Below are positions 53,140-61,248 of a DNA stretch of 64,000 nucleotides, piece after piece; the stretch's first letter is position 1; every line of letters starts with the position of its first letter. The notes under the pieces are model-generated. The model ran no database searches and was not told the DNA's origin. It saw only the letters and a program-made list of their open reading frames with translations. The position numbers were made by a program, and so were the translations under genes. Origin of the DNA: Pelosinus sp. (GTDB taxonomy: Bacteria; Bacillota; Negativicutes; Propionisporales; Propionisporaceae); assembly GCA_021372375.1 (NCBI GenBank), contig JAJFUN010000017.1, positions 1 to 64,000 on the forward strand. The letters are read 5' to 3'.

Positions 53140-53312
53140 TTAACTATTCTCCTTTATCTGTACATGCCCGGGGAAATACTTATGGAAGCGTAATGCAACA
53201 TTTACTAGCCCAATCATGACCGGCACTTCAATCAGTGGCCCAATAACAGCAGCAAAAGCCTGCCCTGAATTTATACCAAACATAGCTACTGCACAGCAAT
53301 GGCTAATTCAAA
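53140..53312 (-). pseudogene. decayed C-terminal end of an ACR3-type arsenite efflux pump
   Basis: Reading minus, NFELAIAV (one frame), then a one-base loss, then [20 protein letters not shown] and [14 protein letters not shown] followed by [14 protein letters not shown] and TAA at 53140. This matches the last transmembrane part of ACR3/ArsB-type arsenite carriers ([28 protein letters not shown]). The first ~300 residues are missing. The gene is therefore a truncated, frameshifted relic next to still-intact ArsR-type genes. Confidence 0.8.
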
Positions 53313-53343
53313 ATTAATTTCAATCCAGCAATAGTTTCGTAAA

Positions 53344-53385
53344 CACAAACACTCTGCATGCCTTTAAACCTACAGAGTGTTTGTG
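53344..53385 (-). terminator. terminator-like hairpin after the flavin reductase gene
   Basis: 13-bp perfect stem CACAAACACTCTG/CAGAGTGTTTGTG, right after the stop at 53394. The T run is short. Confidence 0.75.
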
Positions 53386-53393
53386 CTTTACCG

Positions 53394-53969
53394 TTATCTT
53401 TTTATGCTTTTACCAATACTAAAGGCCTCACCGCATTTTTCGCCTATACTCCGGTATTCTCTGGCATTGCCGAAATAAGAAAGCGGCTGAATTTGGGCGT
53501 AGTCCGGACTTATTCTTTTCGGCTGTACTAACTTATTTTCATCAAGATAGGTCTCGACAATTTCGCCAAGCACCAAAATCCAATCGCCGACTTCCACTTC
53601 CTGTGTGACTTTGCATTCCATATTATACGGACATTCCTTAATCAGCGGCGTTTTTACTATTGAACCATCAATAGCAGTAAGACCTGTATCCATAAACTTA
53701 TTGGTCTTATTCCCAGAAACTAACCCGCAGTAGTCAGCCTGACTGACTATATCTTTAGACGGAATATTTACTGTAAATTCCTTGTTTTCACGAATAAGCT
53801 GCAATGAATATCTATTCTTATGTACTGCAATTCCGATTGTCGGCGGCTTGCCGCTGACAATACTGCCCCAGACAACCGTCATAATATTGGCATTATCACC
53901 GATGCCGCTGACTACCAGCATTACCGGTGCGGGAAATAATAAATCCAATGGGCCAAGCTGCTTTTTCAT
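53394..53969 (-). CDS. flavin reductase-like FMN-binding protein (flavoredoxin type)
   Basis: 191 residues from ATG 53969 (8 bases after GAGGAG; the GTG at 53978 abuts it). Flavin-reductase-like split barrel: PAPVMLVVSG, NIMTVVWGSIVSGKPPTIGIAV, FTVNIPSKDIV, ECKVTQEVEVGDWILVLGEIVE and LSYFGNAREYRSIGE. It binds FMN and takes part in electron transfer. Last gene of the MarR-GNAT-aminotransferase operon, 17 bases after the aminotransferase. Confidence 0.92.
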   Translation of the reverse strand: MKKQLGPLDLLFPAPVMLVVSGIGDNANIMTVVWGSIVSGKPPTIGIAVHKNRYSLQLIRENKEFTVNIPSKDIVSQADYCGLVSGNKTNKFMDTGLTAIDGSIVKTPLIKECPYNMECKVTQEVEVGDWILVLGEIVETYLDENKLVQPKRISPDYAQIQPLSYFGNAREYRSIGEKCGEAFSIGKSIKR

Positions 53970-53986
53970 GCAAAACACTCCTCGTA

Positions 53987-55189
53987 TTACAATACTCTGG
54001 TTAATACTGCAAAAAGTATGGAAAACATCTCATCTACATCTTCTTTTGCGACAATTAACGGCGGCATTAAACGAATCATGATCGGTCTTGGTGAATTAAT
54101 GAGCAGTCCCTCTTTCAAACATTCAGCAGCAATCTCACTGCCTTTAGGAGAGGGTAAGTCAAAACCAATCAGCAACCCCTTGCCGCGAATATCTTTTAGG
54201 GCAAATTTCTCTTTTAGCTCATTTAACTTTGCCTTTATGTAAAGGCCTTGTTTTTCTGCATTTGCCGCAATATCTTTGTTAAGCACTTCATGTACAACTG
54301 CCATACCGACAGCCATGGCCAGCGGCTGTCCTGAATACGTTCCTCCCTGGTCGCCGGCTTCAAAGATATTGTATTTTTCTTTAACCAATAAGGCTGCTAA
54401 GGGAAAACCGCCGCCAATCCCTTTTGCTAAGGTCATAATATCCGGCTCTATGCCATAATGCTCATAAGCAAATAGCTTTCCTGTCCTGCCAATGCCTGTC
54501 TGCACTTCATCAAAAATAAGGAGGATTCCCTGCTCGTCACAGATTTTACGAACTTCTTTAATATAAGCCTCTTCTACCTCAAAAACCCCGCCTTCCCCTT
54601 GAATGGGTTCATACATAATGGCACAGGTATTCGGATTGATAGCTTGCCGCAGCACATCCAGATTATTTAGGGGAACATGCTTAAAGCCAGGCACTTTAGG
54701 CGCAAATAAATCCTCCCACTTTTGCTTGCCGGTTGCTGACATGGTAGCTAACGTTCGTCCATGGAAGCCATTTATCGTAGTAATGATTTCATAAGCGCCA
54801 TTTCGGTACAACGAGCCATATTTTCTCGCTAGTTTTATCGCGCCCTCATTAGCCTCTGCCCCGCTGCTGCCAAAAAACACCCTGTCAAAACAAGAATGAT
54901 CTGTAAGCAGTTTGGCAAACTCAAGCATCGGCTTATTATAAAAAGACGGGCTGGCATTAACCAATTTGCGGCTTTGCTCTTCCAAGGATTTAGTGATAAC
55001 CACTGGTGAATGTCCGAGACACGTAACTGCCCAGCCGCCAATAAAGTCTAAATACTTTTTACCGGCTGTATCCCAGAGGTGCATGCCTACGCCTCGTTCC
55101 ATTACGACATCAGGGCGTACCGCAGTAAACAAAATTGACTGCTTGCCTTTTTCCATAAGTTCAGTTTCACTTATCAATGCATTACTCAT
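53987..55189 (-). CDS. class III PLP aminotransferase (acetylornithine/GABA type)
   Basis: 400 residues. Class III fold: FIGGWAVTCLGHSP, FFGSSGAEANEGAIKLAR, INGFHGRTLATMSATG, IYEPIQGEGG-like MYEPIQGEGGVF, IFDEVQTGIGRTG (D228), and the PLP lysine K256 in LAKGIGGGFP. It is closest to acetylornithine aminotransferases (ArgD), but no arginine genes adjoin it. Co-transcribed with a GNAT enzyme and a flavin reductase under a MarR regulator, so it may instead act on an acetylated or unusual amino acid. ATG 55189 after GGAGGGG. Confidence 0.9.
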   Translation of the reverse strand: MSNALISETELMEKGKQSILFTAVRPDVVMERGVGMHLWDTAGKKYLDFIGGWAVTCLGHSPVVITKSLEEQSRKLVNASPSFYNKPMLEFAKLLTDHSCFDRVFFGSSGAEANEGAIKLARKYGSLYRNGAYEIITTINGFHGRTLATMSATGKQKWEDLFAPKVPGFKHVPLNNLDVLRQAINPNTCAIMYEPIQGEGGVFEVEEAYIKEVRKICDEQGILLIFDEVQTGIGRTGKLFAYEHYGIEPDIMTLAKGIGGGFPLAALLVKEKYNIFEAGDQGGTYSGQPLAMAVGMAVVHEVLNKDIAANAEKQGLYIKAKLNELKEKFALKDIRGKGLLIGFDLPSPKGSEIAAECLKEGLLINSPRPIMIRLMPPLIVAKEDVDEMFSILFAVLTRVL

Positions 55190-55213
55190 ATAAACCCCTC
55201 CCCCATAAATACC

Positions 55214-55654
55214 TCAATCCAATACATATTTCATGCCTTTGCTGCTGCAGGGGCAAGCCTGATCAAGGCCAGACTCCTTAAGCATGTTTTCCGGCATAAC
55301 TATGCGATCAATGCAAAAAAAACCAATTTGCTTAAAGTAATCAGTGGCTGTCTCGGTAAGCAGGTATACCTCTTGTATATTCTGGCTTTTTAGCGCTTGC
55401 AGCATTGCTGTTACCAAAGAGCCGCCGATTCCTTTAGACCTGTAAGGGGATCTGACAGCAAAAGAACGAAGCAGCGCTTTTTTTCCCTCACATAGCACGC
55501 CAAGTATGCCAATAACCTGACCGTTATCCGCGACTAAGAAATGCTCCCCGGCTTTCTCCACGCCTACTGTCGGTAAATCGCTGACTATTAAAAGTTCTTT
55601 GATTTGAGCTAGATCACTAGCTTTGGCTCTCCGCACCAAATAATCTGTAAACAT
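55214..55654 (-). CDS. GNAT N-acetyltransferase, ArsN2-like
   Basis: 146 residues with the GNAT core: SDLPTVGVEKAGEHFLVADN, ALLRSFAVRSPYRSKGIGGS (acetyl-CoA loop R-S-K-G-I-G), LLTETATDYFKQIGF, and a C-terminal ACPCSSKGM. The LPT..G, ALLRS.AV and CP.S..M pattern is that of the arsenic-resistance-associated ArsN2 family, whose substrate is not established. ATG 55654 after GAGGG. Second gene of the MarR operon; the substrate may be an amino-acid analogue (inference). Confidence 0.85.
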   Translation of the reverse strand: MFTDYLVRRAKASDLAQIKELLIVSDLPTVGVEKAGEHFLVADNGQVIGILGVLCEGKKALLRSFAVRSPYRSKGIGGSLVTAMLQALKSQNIQEVYLLTETATDYFKQIGFFCIDRIVMPENMLKESGLDQACPCSSKGMKYVLD

Positions 55655-55664
55655 ATGTTTTCCC

Positions 55665-56120
55665 TCACTTCTTTATATCCTCGCAGCACTTCCCATGCAC
55701 GGCCTTAACTAAAAGTTCCAAACTCTCAATTACCTGCTGCTGCGTTTCTGCGGGCAAACATTCAAGAACCCCGGCATAATATTCCTTCATACGTGCTTCC
55801 GTACTTTTGTATAATTGGCTGCCTTGATCAGTAAGCTCCAATGTGACAAAGCGGCGATCGCATTCATGCGCCTTGCGCAGCAGCAGATTGTTTTTTACTA
55901 ATTGCTCCACAACACGACTGACCGTACTCTTGTCCAAATTCAAAAGCTCTGCCAAATCATTTACCGACATATCTGTTTTTCGGCCAACTTCAACAAGCAC
56001 ATGGCTTTGCGTCAGAGTAAGACCGGAACATACCGCCTCATCTTTGTCTAGCAGGCCCAGTTTTCTTACCAGCATCCGTATATTTTCCCTTAATCGTTGA
56101 CTAGAATTTGTATCGCTCAT
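55665..56120 (-). CDS. MarR-family regulator
   Basis: 151 residues from ATG 56120 (7 bases after AGGAGG; the frame extends to 56207 without a ribosome site). Winged HTH: LTQSHVLVEVGRKTDMSVND, LAELLNLDKSTVSRVVEQL, wing KAHECDRRFVTLELTDQG. Cysteines in ECDRR and a C-terminal GKCCED could sense oxidants or metals. First gene of the operon with GNAT, aminotransferase and flavin reductase; presumably autoregulated through the dyad at 56151-56173. Confidence 0.92.
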   Translation of the reverse strand: MSDTNSSQRLRENIRMLVRKLGLLDKDEAVCSGLTLTQSHVLVEVGRKTDMSVNDLAELLNLDKSTVSRVVEQLVKNNLLLRKAHECDRRFVTLELTDQGSQLYKSTEARMKEYYAGVLECLPAETQQQVIESLELLVKAVHGKCCEDIKK

Positions 56121-56150
56121 GCAAATACCTCCTAAAACTAGGATAACACC

Positions 56151-56173
56151 AACAGTTTCGTTTTGCAACTGTT
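56151..56173. promoter_or_regulatory. candidate MarR operator
   Basis: Inverted repeat AACAGTT-tcgttttgc-AACTGTT, 31 bases upstream of the MarR start codon. Confidence 0.5.
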
Positions 56174-56225
56174 TCATTGTCAAATCAATTATGAAAGGGC
56201 TACCCATAAGTAATGGTGCAAAAAA

Positions 56226-56255
56226 GCTACCGCACTATTTTCTTAGTGCGGTAGC
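56226..56255 (-). terminator. terminator of the MocR gene
   Basis: 12-bp perfect stem GCTACCGCACTA/TAGTGCGGTAGC followed by six Ts on the minus strand. Confidence 0.93.
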
Positions 56256-56262
56256 CTCTTGA

Positions 56263-57591
56263 CTAACCTTGTCTTTTGATTTCATCCAATATTGCAGCGA
56301 TCCCCTCGCTTATATCATTAAGACTGGCTTTACTGACACTAAGCTTTAAAATTTTATTATTATAATATGAATCTAGATAGTTTTCGCGTATATCATTAAT
56401 AATTATATCTTTCTCTTTGAGCCGGCAGATAAGCTTACTGATATCTACCTTGTTTAAAAACTCTGCACAAGCAAAAAAGCCTACTTCAGGAACATGCCAT
56501 TTGATATTAGGAAAGCCTACAGCTTGCACTTTCTCATTTAACAGTTGCATTTTACTTTTATAGACTTTTTGTATCTTTTTTCTATGAGTTTTAATCATGC
56601 CGCATTTTATATATATTTCTAAGGCCCCCTGCGACAAAACCGAAGTACCCAAATCCATCCACTTTTTATACTTTTTAAAACATTCTGCCATAATTGGCGG
56701 CATCACAACCGTTGCAATTCTTAACCCAGGCAATAACATTTTTGAAAAACTCTTTATATAAATGACCCGTGACGACATATCCTCATAATATAGCGAATAT
56801 GCGTTGCTATGCCGTTCCAAATCGCTTAAATAATCATCTTCTACGATATACACGTCATATTTATCAGCAAGCTTGACAATTTGCTTACGCTCGTTTGGTG
56901 ACAGACTTGTGCCCAAGGGATTATGAAACCTCGGGCAAGTATAAAAAAGTTTTATATTGTTTTGTGCAAACGTTCTTTCAAGTTCAGCTAAATTTAGGCC
57001 TTGAAAATTTCTTTCTATCCCAAGCACTGGAATGTTACTAGTCGCAAGAAACTGCAAAATACCATTATATGTAGGCTGTTCAACCAAAATATTAGTTTTG
57101 TTATTCGGATACGGCATGGTTGACAAAATATGAATTGCCTGTTGCGCACCCGCTGTAATAAACAAATTATCGGGCTTGGTAAATATTTGATAATCCACTA
57201 GATATTTTGCCATTACCTCAATTAAGCTAGGAAGGCCCTGTGGCTGCGCATAATTAAATAACGCATACCGATATTTATCGATAGCCTGATTTAAACAATG
57301 CTGAATTTCCCTATAGGGAAGCACATTTTCATCAGGGGACGCCGCAGCAAAGTTAATAACAGCAGAGCTGTTATCTAATTTATTTTTATGTACCAAATAG
57401 TAGCCATCTTGCGGAATAGCATATACTATATGATTTTGCTGCAATTCTGTATAAGCCCTGACCACAGTCACCTTACTGCAATGAAACAGCGCGGCTAGTT
57501 CACGTATTGTTGGCAGCCTTTGTTCAGTCTTGATTTCATTTCTTGCTATCTTGTCTGTCAAATAATTAACAATCCCAATATACTTAGGCAT
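56263..57591 (-). CDS. MocR/GntR-type regulator with aminotransferase-like domain
   Basis: 442 residues. N-terminal GntR winged HTH (~1-70: QRLPTIRELAALFHCSKVTV, VRAYTELQQNHIVYAIPQDG), then a class I aminotransferase-like domain with ITAGAQQAIHIL, PTYNG, CPRFHNPLG, IVEDDYLSDL and the PLP lysine K284 (YIKSFSKMLLPGLR). MocR proteins bind PLP as effector or cofactor and usually control the divergent gene, here the YciI-like gene. ATG 57591 after AGGGG. Confidence 0.92.
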   Translation of the reverse strand: MPKYIGIVNYLTDKIARNEIKTEQRLPTIRELAALFHCSKVTVVRAYTELQQNHIVYAIPQDGYYLVHKNKLDNSSAVINFAAASPDENVLPYREIQHCLNQAIDKYRYALFNYAQPQGLPSLIEVMAKYLVDYQIFTKPDNLFITAGAQQAIHILSTMPYPNNKTNILVEQPTYNGILQFLATSNIPVLGIERNFQGLNLAELERTFAQNNIKLFYTCPRFHNPLGTSLSPNERKQIVKLADKYDVYIVEDDYLSDLERHSNAYSLYYEDMSSRVIYIKSFSKMLLPGLRIATVVMPPIMAECFKKYKKWMDLGTSVLSQGALEIYIKCGMIKTHRKKIQKVYKSKMQLLNEKVQAVGFPNIKWHVPEVGFFACAEFLNKVDISKLICRLKEKDIIINDIRENYLDSYYNNKILKLSVSKASLNDISEGIAAILDEIKRQG

Positions 57592-57613
57592 TTTCTTACC
57601 CCTTTTATATTCC

Positions 57614-57689
57614 TTGTACTAGTACAACTCGTTAATTCCGTTCTTGTTAATAGATTGCGGTTACCGTATATTAATATTGTACTACGTAG
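57614..57689. promoter_or_regulatory. candidate MocR operator sites
   Basis: TTGTACTAGTACAA (57614-57627, perfect palindrome) and TTGTACTACGTAG (57677-57689) share TTGTACTA as direct repeats 63 bp apart, six helical turns, in the divergent promoter region. MocR regulators commonly use spaced repeats. Confidence 0.6.
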
Positions 57690-57725
57690 TTAAAAATAAT
57701 TCTCATTTAAAGGAGCGACTATATT

Positions 57726-58013
57726 ATGTTTATTCTAGTTTTAAAATATATCAGCCCGCTTAGCGAAATTGATCATGCAATCCCTGCTCATATTGAATAT
57801 TTAAATAAATATTACGGACTGAGCAAGTTTATTTGCTCCGGCCGGCAGGTCCCCCGCAAAGGCGGCATCATTTTGTGTACTGCCAAAGATATTTGTGAAG
57901 TTGAAACAATTATTAAAGAAGACCCGTTTAATGATAAAAAACTTGCGGAATATGAAATTATTGAGTTTTCTCCAAGTAAGTATGCTGATGAACTAAAGCC
58001 ACTCTTGGGCTAA
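57726..58013 (+). CDS. YciI-family protein
   Basis: 95 residues with the dimeric alpha+beta barrel of YCII proteins: ISPLSEIDHAIPAHIEYLNK, FICSGRQVPRKGGIILC, IIKEDPFNDKKLAEYEIIEF. The conserved His-Asp pair fits a small catalytic site, but physiological substrates are unknown. ATG 57726 after AAGGAGCG. It is divergent from the MocR gene, which probably controls it. Ends in a strong terminator. Confidence 0.92.
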   Translation: MFILVLKYISPLSEIDHAIPAHIEYLNKYYGLSKFICSGRQVPRKGGIILCTAKDICEVETIIKEDPFNDKKLAEYEIIEFSPSKYADELKPLLG

Positions 58014-58029
58014 CAACTACAATACTACT

Positions 58030-58060
58030 AGAGGGGTATCTCAATACGAGATACCCCTCT
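58030..58060 (+). terminator. terminator of the YciI gene
   Basis: 12-bp perfect stem AGAGGGGTATCT/AGATACCCCTCT, then TTAATTT. Confidence 0.88.
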
Positions 58061-58102
58061 TAATTTAACGTTTAATATATTATTTTTAACAGTTGAGTGC
58101 TT

Positions 58103-58888
58103 TTATATCTTTAACAGCCGAGCAATATTTCCCCCCAAGACCTGCTCTAAAACCTCTTTGTCGGCAACGGTCTGTTCCAAAATGGTGCGCGCGGTAAGCG
58201 GCGAAGAGTAAGGAGCATCGGAACTAAAGAATGTACGCTCAGGATACTCCTGAATAGCAAAGGACGGCGCTATGGTAGTAAAGGTTGCTGATAAATCAAG
58301 ATACACATTTTCTAAATCTCGCACTGCTTTTAATGTATTCAGCCAATGTATGCCGCCTAAATGCCCAAGTATTAATGGTACTGTAGGATACTTCTTGGCT
58401 AAATAGAGGAGCTTCTTAATATCATCGAAACTGAGCGGCAAGAAGGTATGCACCCAGAGCGGCAGATTCCCCACCTCCATTGATGCTTCAAACAGCGGCT
58501 CCAACTTCGCCGTTTGCCCGGAGCCTGGCGCCAATTCGCCAATACCGCGAAAGCCATTTGACAAAATATATTTACTTATCCACTCTAGGTTTTCCTGATA
58601 GGATAACCCAAAAGGAATAGGACCAAAACCTAGATACTTATCTGGATTTTCTTTGACAACTTCAGCAAGCTCTGCTAAGCTGCGTACCCTTTCCTGTAGC
58701 GGATTTTTCACGCCATTTAAAATATCATATAGCTGGTTTAATTCTGCTTCAAAATCAGCCATATTGGTCTTTGTTTCCGGATGAATGGTGGTACTAAATA
58801 AAATAGTGCGGTTCACCCCCGCATCTTTCATCAGCGCTAATTGCCGCTCCGGCGGCAGTATTACATGAGCGTGACTATCAATAATCAT
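58103..58888 (-). CDS. metal-dependent amidohydrolase (amidohydrolase_2 type)
   Basis: 261 residues from ATG 58888, 7 bases after AAGGAG; this start overlaps the end of the MerR gene by 11 bases. TIM-barrel hydrolase: IIDSHAHV (H6, H8), GFRGIGELAPGSG, PLWVHTF, PLILGHLGGIHW, and FSSDAPYSSP with the catalytic Asp. Related enzymes include decarboxylases and hydrolases of the ACMSD group; the substrate is unknown. Translationally coupled to, and probably controlled by, the MerR regulator. Confidence 0.88.
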   Translation of the reverse strand: MIIDSHAHVILPPERQLALMKDAGVNRTILFSTTIHPETKTNMADFEAELNQLYDILNGVKNPLQERVRSLAELAEVVKENPDKYLGFGPIPFGLSYQENLEWISKYILSNGFRGIGELAPGSGQTAKLEPLFEASMEVGNLPLWVHTFLPLSFDDIKKLLYLAKKYPTVPLILGHLGGIHWLNTLKAVRDLENVYLDLSATFTTIAPSFAIQEYPERTFFSSDAPYSSPLTARTILEQTVADKEVLEQVLGGNIARLLKI

Positions 58889-59249
58889 AATTTTTCTCCT
58901 TTTTTTCAAACTCTCGCAGCCGCTCTTTTAATCTGAATTGTACGTCCTGCAATAAAACTATCTGCCTATTTATCTCGTCTAGTTTAATTTTATATAGTTC
59001 ATAGGCAGCCTTGCAGAGCGGCCGGCGGGTTTGTATATCAGCCGGGCATTCCATGATTGGCGCAATTTCATCAGTTGTCAGACCAAGACTTAGATAAAGC
59101 TGAATGGTTTTTACTTTATCAATTGCGCTTTCATCATAATCCCGGTAGCTATTTGGCAAGCGGCTGGCTATGATTAATCCCTTTGTTTCATAATACCGTA
59201 TGGAACGTACACTGGCTCCGGTCTTAGCAGACAATTCCTTTATTCTCAT
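58878..59249 (-). CDS. MerR-family regulator
   Basis: 123 residues. N-terminal MerR HTH (MRIKELSAKTGASVRSIRYY + ETKGLI), wing (PNSYRDYDESAIDKVKTIQ), then a helical dimerisation region with CPADIQTRRPLC (two cysteines that might bind an effector). ATG 59249 after AAAGGAG. Upstream sits a MerR-type promoter with dyad, consistent with autoregulation of the MerR-amidohydrolase unit. Confidence 0.93.
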   Translation of the reverse strand: MRIKELSAKTGASVRSIRYYETKGLIIASRLPNSYRDYDESAIDKVKTIQLYLSLGLTTDEIAPIMECPADIQTRRPLCKAAYELYKIKLDEINRQIVLLQDVQFRLKERLREFEKKEKNYDY

Positions 59250-59270
59250 TTGTATCTCCTTTCTGCCCTT

Positions 59271-59302
59271 ATTATAAAGTATGACATTTATGTCAATGTC
59301 AA
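59271..59302 (-). promoter_or_regulatory. MerR-type promoter of the merR-amidohydrolase unit
   Basis: TTGACA (59297-59302) and TATAAT (59271-59276) are separated by 20 bp, with the dyad TGACATAAATGTCA (59282-59295 on the minus strand) in the spacer. Long-spacer layout typical of MerR activation. Confidence 0.75.
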
Positions 59303-59397
59303 GTGCTTTGATATAATTTTTTTAATTTTACGATATAGTCCTTATAACATTACCGCTACGGTCTTTCTGTAATTCAGGGAAAAATAGGTTATCTTGA

Positions 59398-59440
59398 CCT
59401 TTATTCCCCTCTTAAGAGGGGAATTTCTACAAACCGCATA
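59398..59440. repeat. dispersed GC-rich repeat, fragment
   Basis: TTCCCCTCTTAAGAGGGGAA followed by TTTCTACAAACC, the outer end of the repeat family only. Confidence 0.5.
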
Positions 59441-59447
59441 GTAAAAA

Positions 59448-59488
59448 GGACTATGCTTTGACCGCTAACACGGTCTTTTGCATAGCCC
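59448..59488 (-). terminator. terminator of leuA
   Basis: GGGCTATGC/GCATAGTCC outer and GACCG/CGGTC inner stems followed by five Ts on the minus strand. Confidence 0.88.
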
Positions 59489-59506
59489 TTATAATTATGA
59501 AATCTT

Positions 59507-61186
59507 TTATTGTTTCACCGCCCGATTAATCGCCGAAATAATGGCCTTAATTGAAGCAATACTGATATCGTCATCAAGACCAGCGCCAAAATGCGCTTTA
59601 CCCTGCTCATCTTTCAGTTGAATAAAGGACAAGGCTTTGGATTTTGCACCTGAGGAAACAGCCTGTTCATCGTAGGAAACCAGTTCATAATCAGGCATAT
59701 CTAAGGTCTTGATGGCGCTAAAGAACGCATCAATTGGGCCGTTGCCACTGCTGGTAATTTCATATACTTTACTTTGATATTCCACTTTTCCTTTAAAAGA
59801 AACGTCTACCGTACTGTCGTCATCAGCCTCATGCGAGAAGCGATAAGACTTTAGGTGGTAAGGATACTTATTGTCAAGATATTCGCCTTTAAATAAATCA
59901 TAGACATCTTGAGAGGAAATCTCGGTACCGCGTTCATCACAGGCCGCCTTTACGATAGCGCCGAATTCAGGATGCATGATTTTGGGCAAATTATAGCCAA
60001 AACAGGTCTTGAGGATATACGCCGCGCCGCCTTTGCCTGACTGGCTGTTAATGCGGATAATGGGTTCATACGCCCGGCCGACATCAGCCGGATCGATCGG
60101 CAGATAGGGTACTTCCCAGTACTGGGTACCTGAAGTGCGCATATATTCCATGCCTTTATTGATAGCATCCTGATGCGAGCCGGAAAATGCGGTAAATACC
60201 AAGTCCCCGGCATACGGATGACGTTCATGTACACTCATCTTGGTAACCTGTTCATAAACCTCACGCACCTTACGGATATTGCTGAAATCAAGCTTGGGAT
60301 CAATGGCCTGGGTATACATGTTCATGGCCAAGGTGACTATATCAACATTGCCTGTGCGTTCCCCATTGCCAAACAGCGAGCCTTCCACCCTTTCTCCGCC
60401 TGCCAGCAAACCAAGTTCTGTCGTAGCCACCCCTGTACCGCGGTCATTATGGGGATGCAGGCTGATAATGGCCGACTGCCGGTTTGGCAGATGCTTACAA
60501 AAATACTCAATCTGATCAGCATAGCCATTGGGCATACTGCCTTCGACCGTTGACGGCAAATTAAGAATGACTTTATTATTCGGCGTAGCCTCCAGCACCT
60601 CCATCACCCTGGCGCAAATTGCCACGGCATTATCCATTTCGGTGCCTGTAAAGCTCTCTGGTGAATATTCATAACTGAGTTTGGTTTCTTTAGGTACTTC
60701 TTTAGACAATTCTTTGATAAGTTTGGCGCCCTCGGCGGCAATATCAATAATGCCGGCCATATCTTTTTTAAATACAACCTTGCGCTGGAGTGTCGAAGTA
60801 GAATTGTAAAAGTGGATAATGACGTTTTTGGCGCCCTTAATGGCTTCAAAAGTCTTTCTGATGAGATGTTCCCTAGATTGCACCAGCACCTGAATGGTCA
60901 CATCATCCGGAATATGATTACCTTCAATCAGCGTACGCAGAATTTCATACTCGGTTTCCGACGCGGACGGAAAACCAACTTCAATTTCTTTAAACCCGAT
61001 GTCAACCAAGGTTTTAAAGAGCAGCAGCTTCTCCTCAAGATTCATAGGATCAACCAAAGCCTGGTTGCCGTCCCGAAGATCCACACTGCACCAAACAGGA
61101 GCCTTTTCGATAACCTTTGACGGCCACTGCCGGTCTTTTATCGGCACGCCGGGAAACGGAATATATTTTGCAAATGAACTCTTCAT
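59507..61186 (-). CDS. leuA: 2-isopropylmalate synthase, LeuA type 2
   Basis: 559 residues. First step of leucine synthesis: acetyl-CoA + 2-oxoisovalerate to 2-isopropylmalate. HMGL-like catalytic barrel with WCSVDLRDGNQAL, SLHPHNDRGTG (metal His pair) and GGERVEGSLFGNGERTGNVD. The C-terminal LeuA regulatory domain (~430-559) binds leucine for feedback. The N-terminus (KYIPFPGVPIKDRQWPSKVI) is that of the longer LeuA type 2 group. ATG 61186 after AAGGAG. Expression is controlled by a T-box leader. No other leu genes follow. Confidence 0.96.
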   Translation of the reverse strand: MKSSFAKYIPFPGVPIKDRQWPSKVIEKAPVWCSVDLRDGNQALVDPMNLEEKLLLFKTLVDIGFKEIEVGFPSASETEYEILRTLIEGNHIPDDVTIQVLVQSREHLIRKTFEAIKGAKNVIIHFYNSTSTLQRKVVFKKDMAGIIDIAAEGAKLIKELSKEVPKETKLSYEYSPESFTGTEMDNAVAICARVMEVLEATPNNKVILNLPSTVEGSMPNGYADQIEYFCKHLPNRQSAIISLHPHNDRGTGVATTELGLLAGGERVEGSLFGNGERTGNVDIVTLAMNMYTQAIDPKLDFSNIRKVREVYEQVTKMSVHERHPYAGDLVFTAFSGSHQDAINKGMEYMRTSGTQYWEVPYLPIDPADVGRAYEPIIRINSQSGKGGAAYILKTCFGYNLPKIMHPEFGAIVKAACDERGTEISSQDVYDLFKGEYLDNKYPYHLKSYRFSHEADDDSTVDVSFKGKVEYQSKVYEITSSGNGPIDAFFSAIKTLDMPDYELVSYDEQAVSSGAKSKALSFIQLKDEQGKAHFGAGLDDDISIASIKAIISAINRAVKQ

Positions 61187-61248
61187 AATAAATTCTCCTT
61201 TTAGAGTCTGCTACAGAGTAACAGGCTCTTTTAATTTGTAATGAAAAT

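Noticed and set aside
53987-55189. Arginine-biosynthesis ArgD as firm assignment
   Set aside because: Motifs fit the class III family, but no arg genes adjoin and the operon partners suggest another role.
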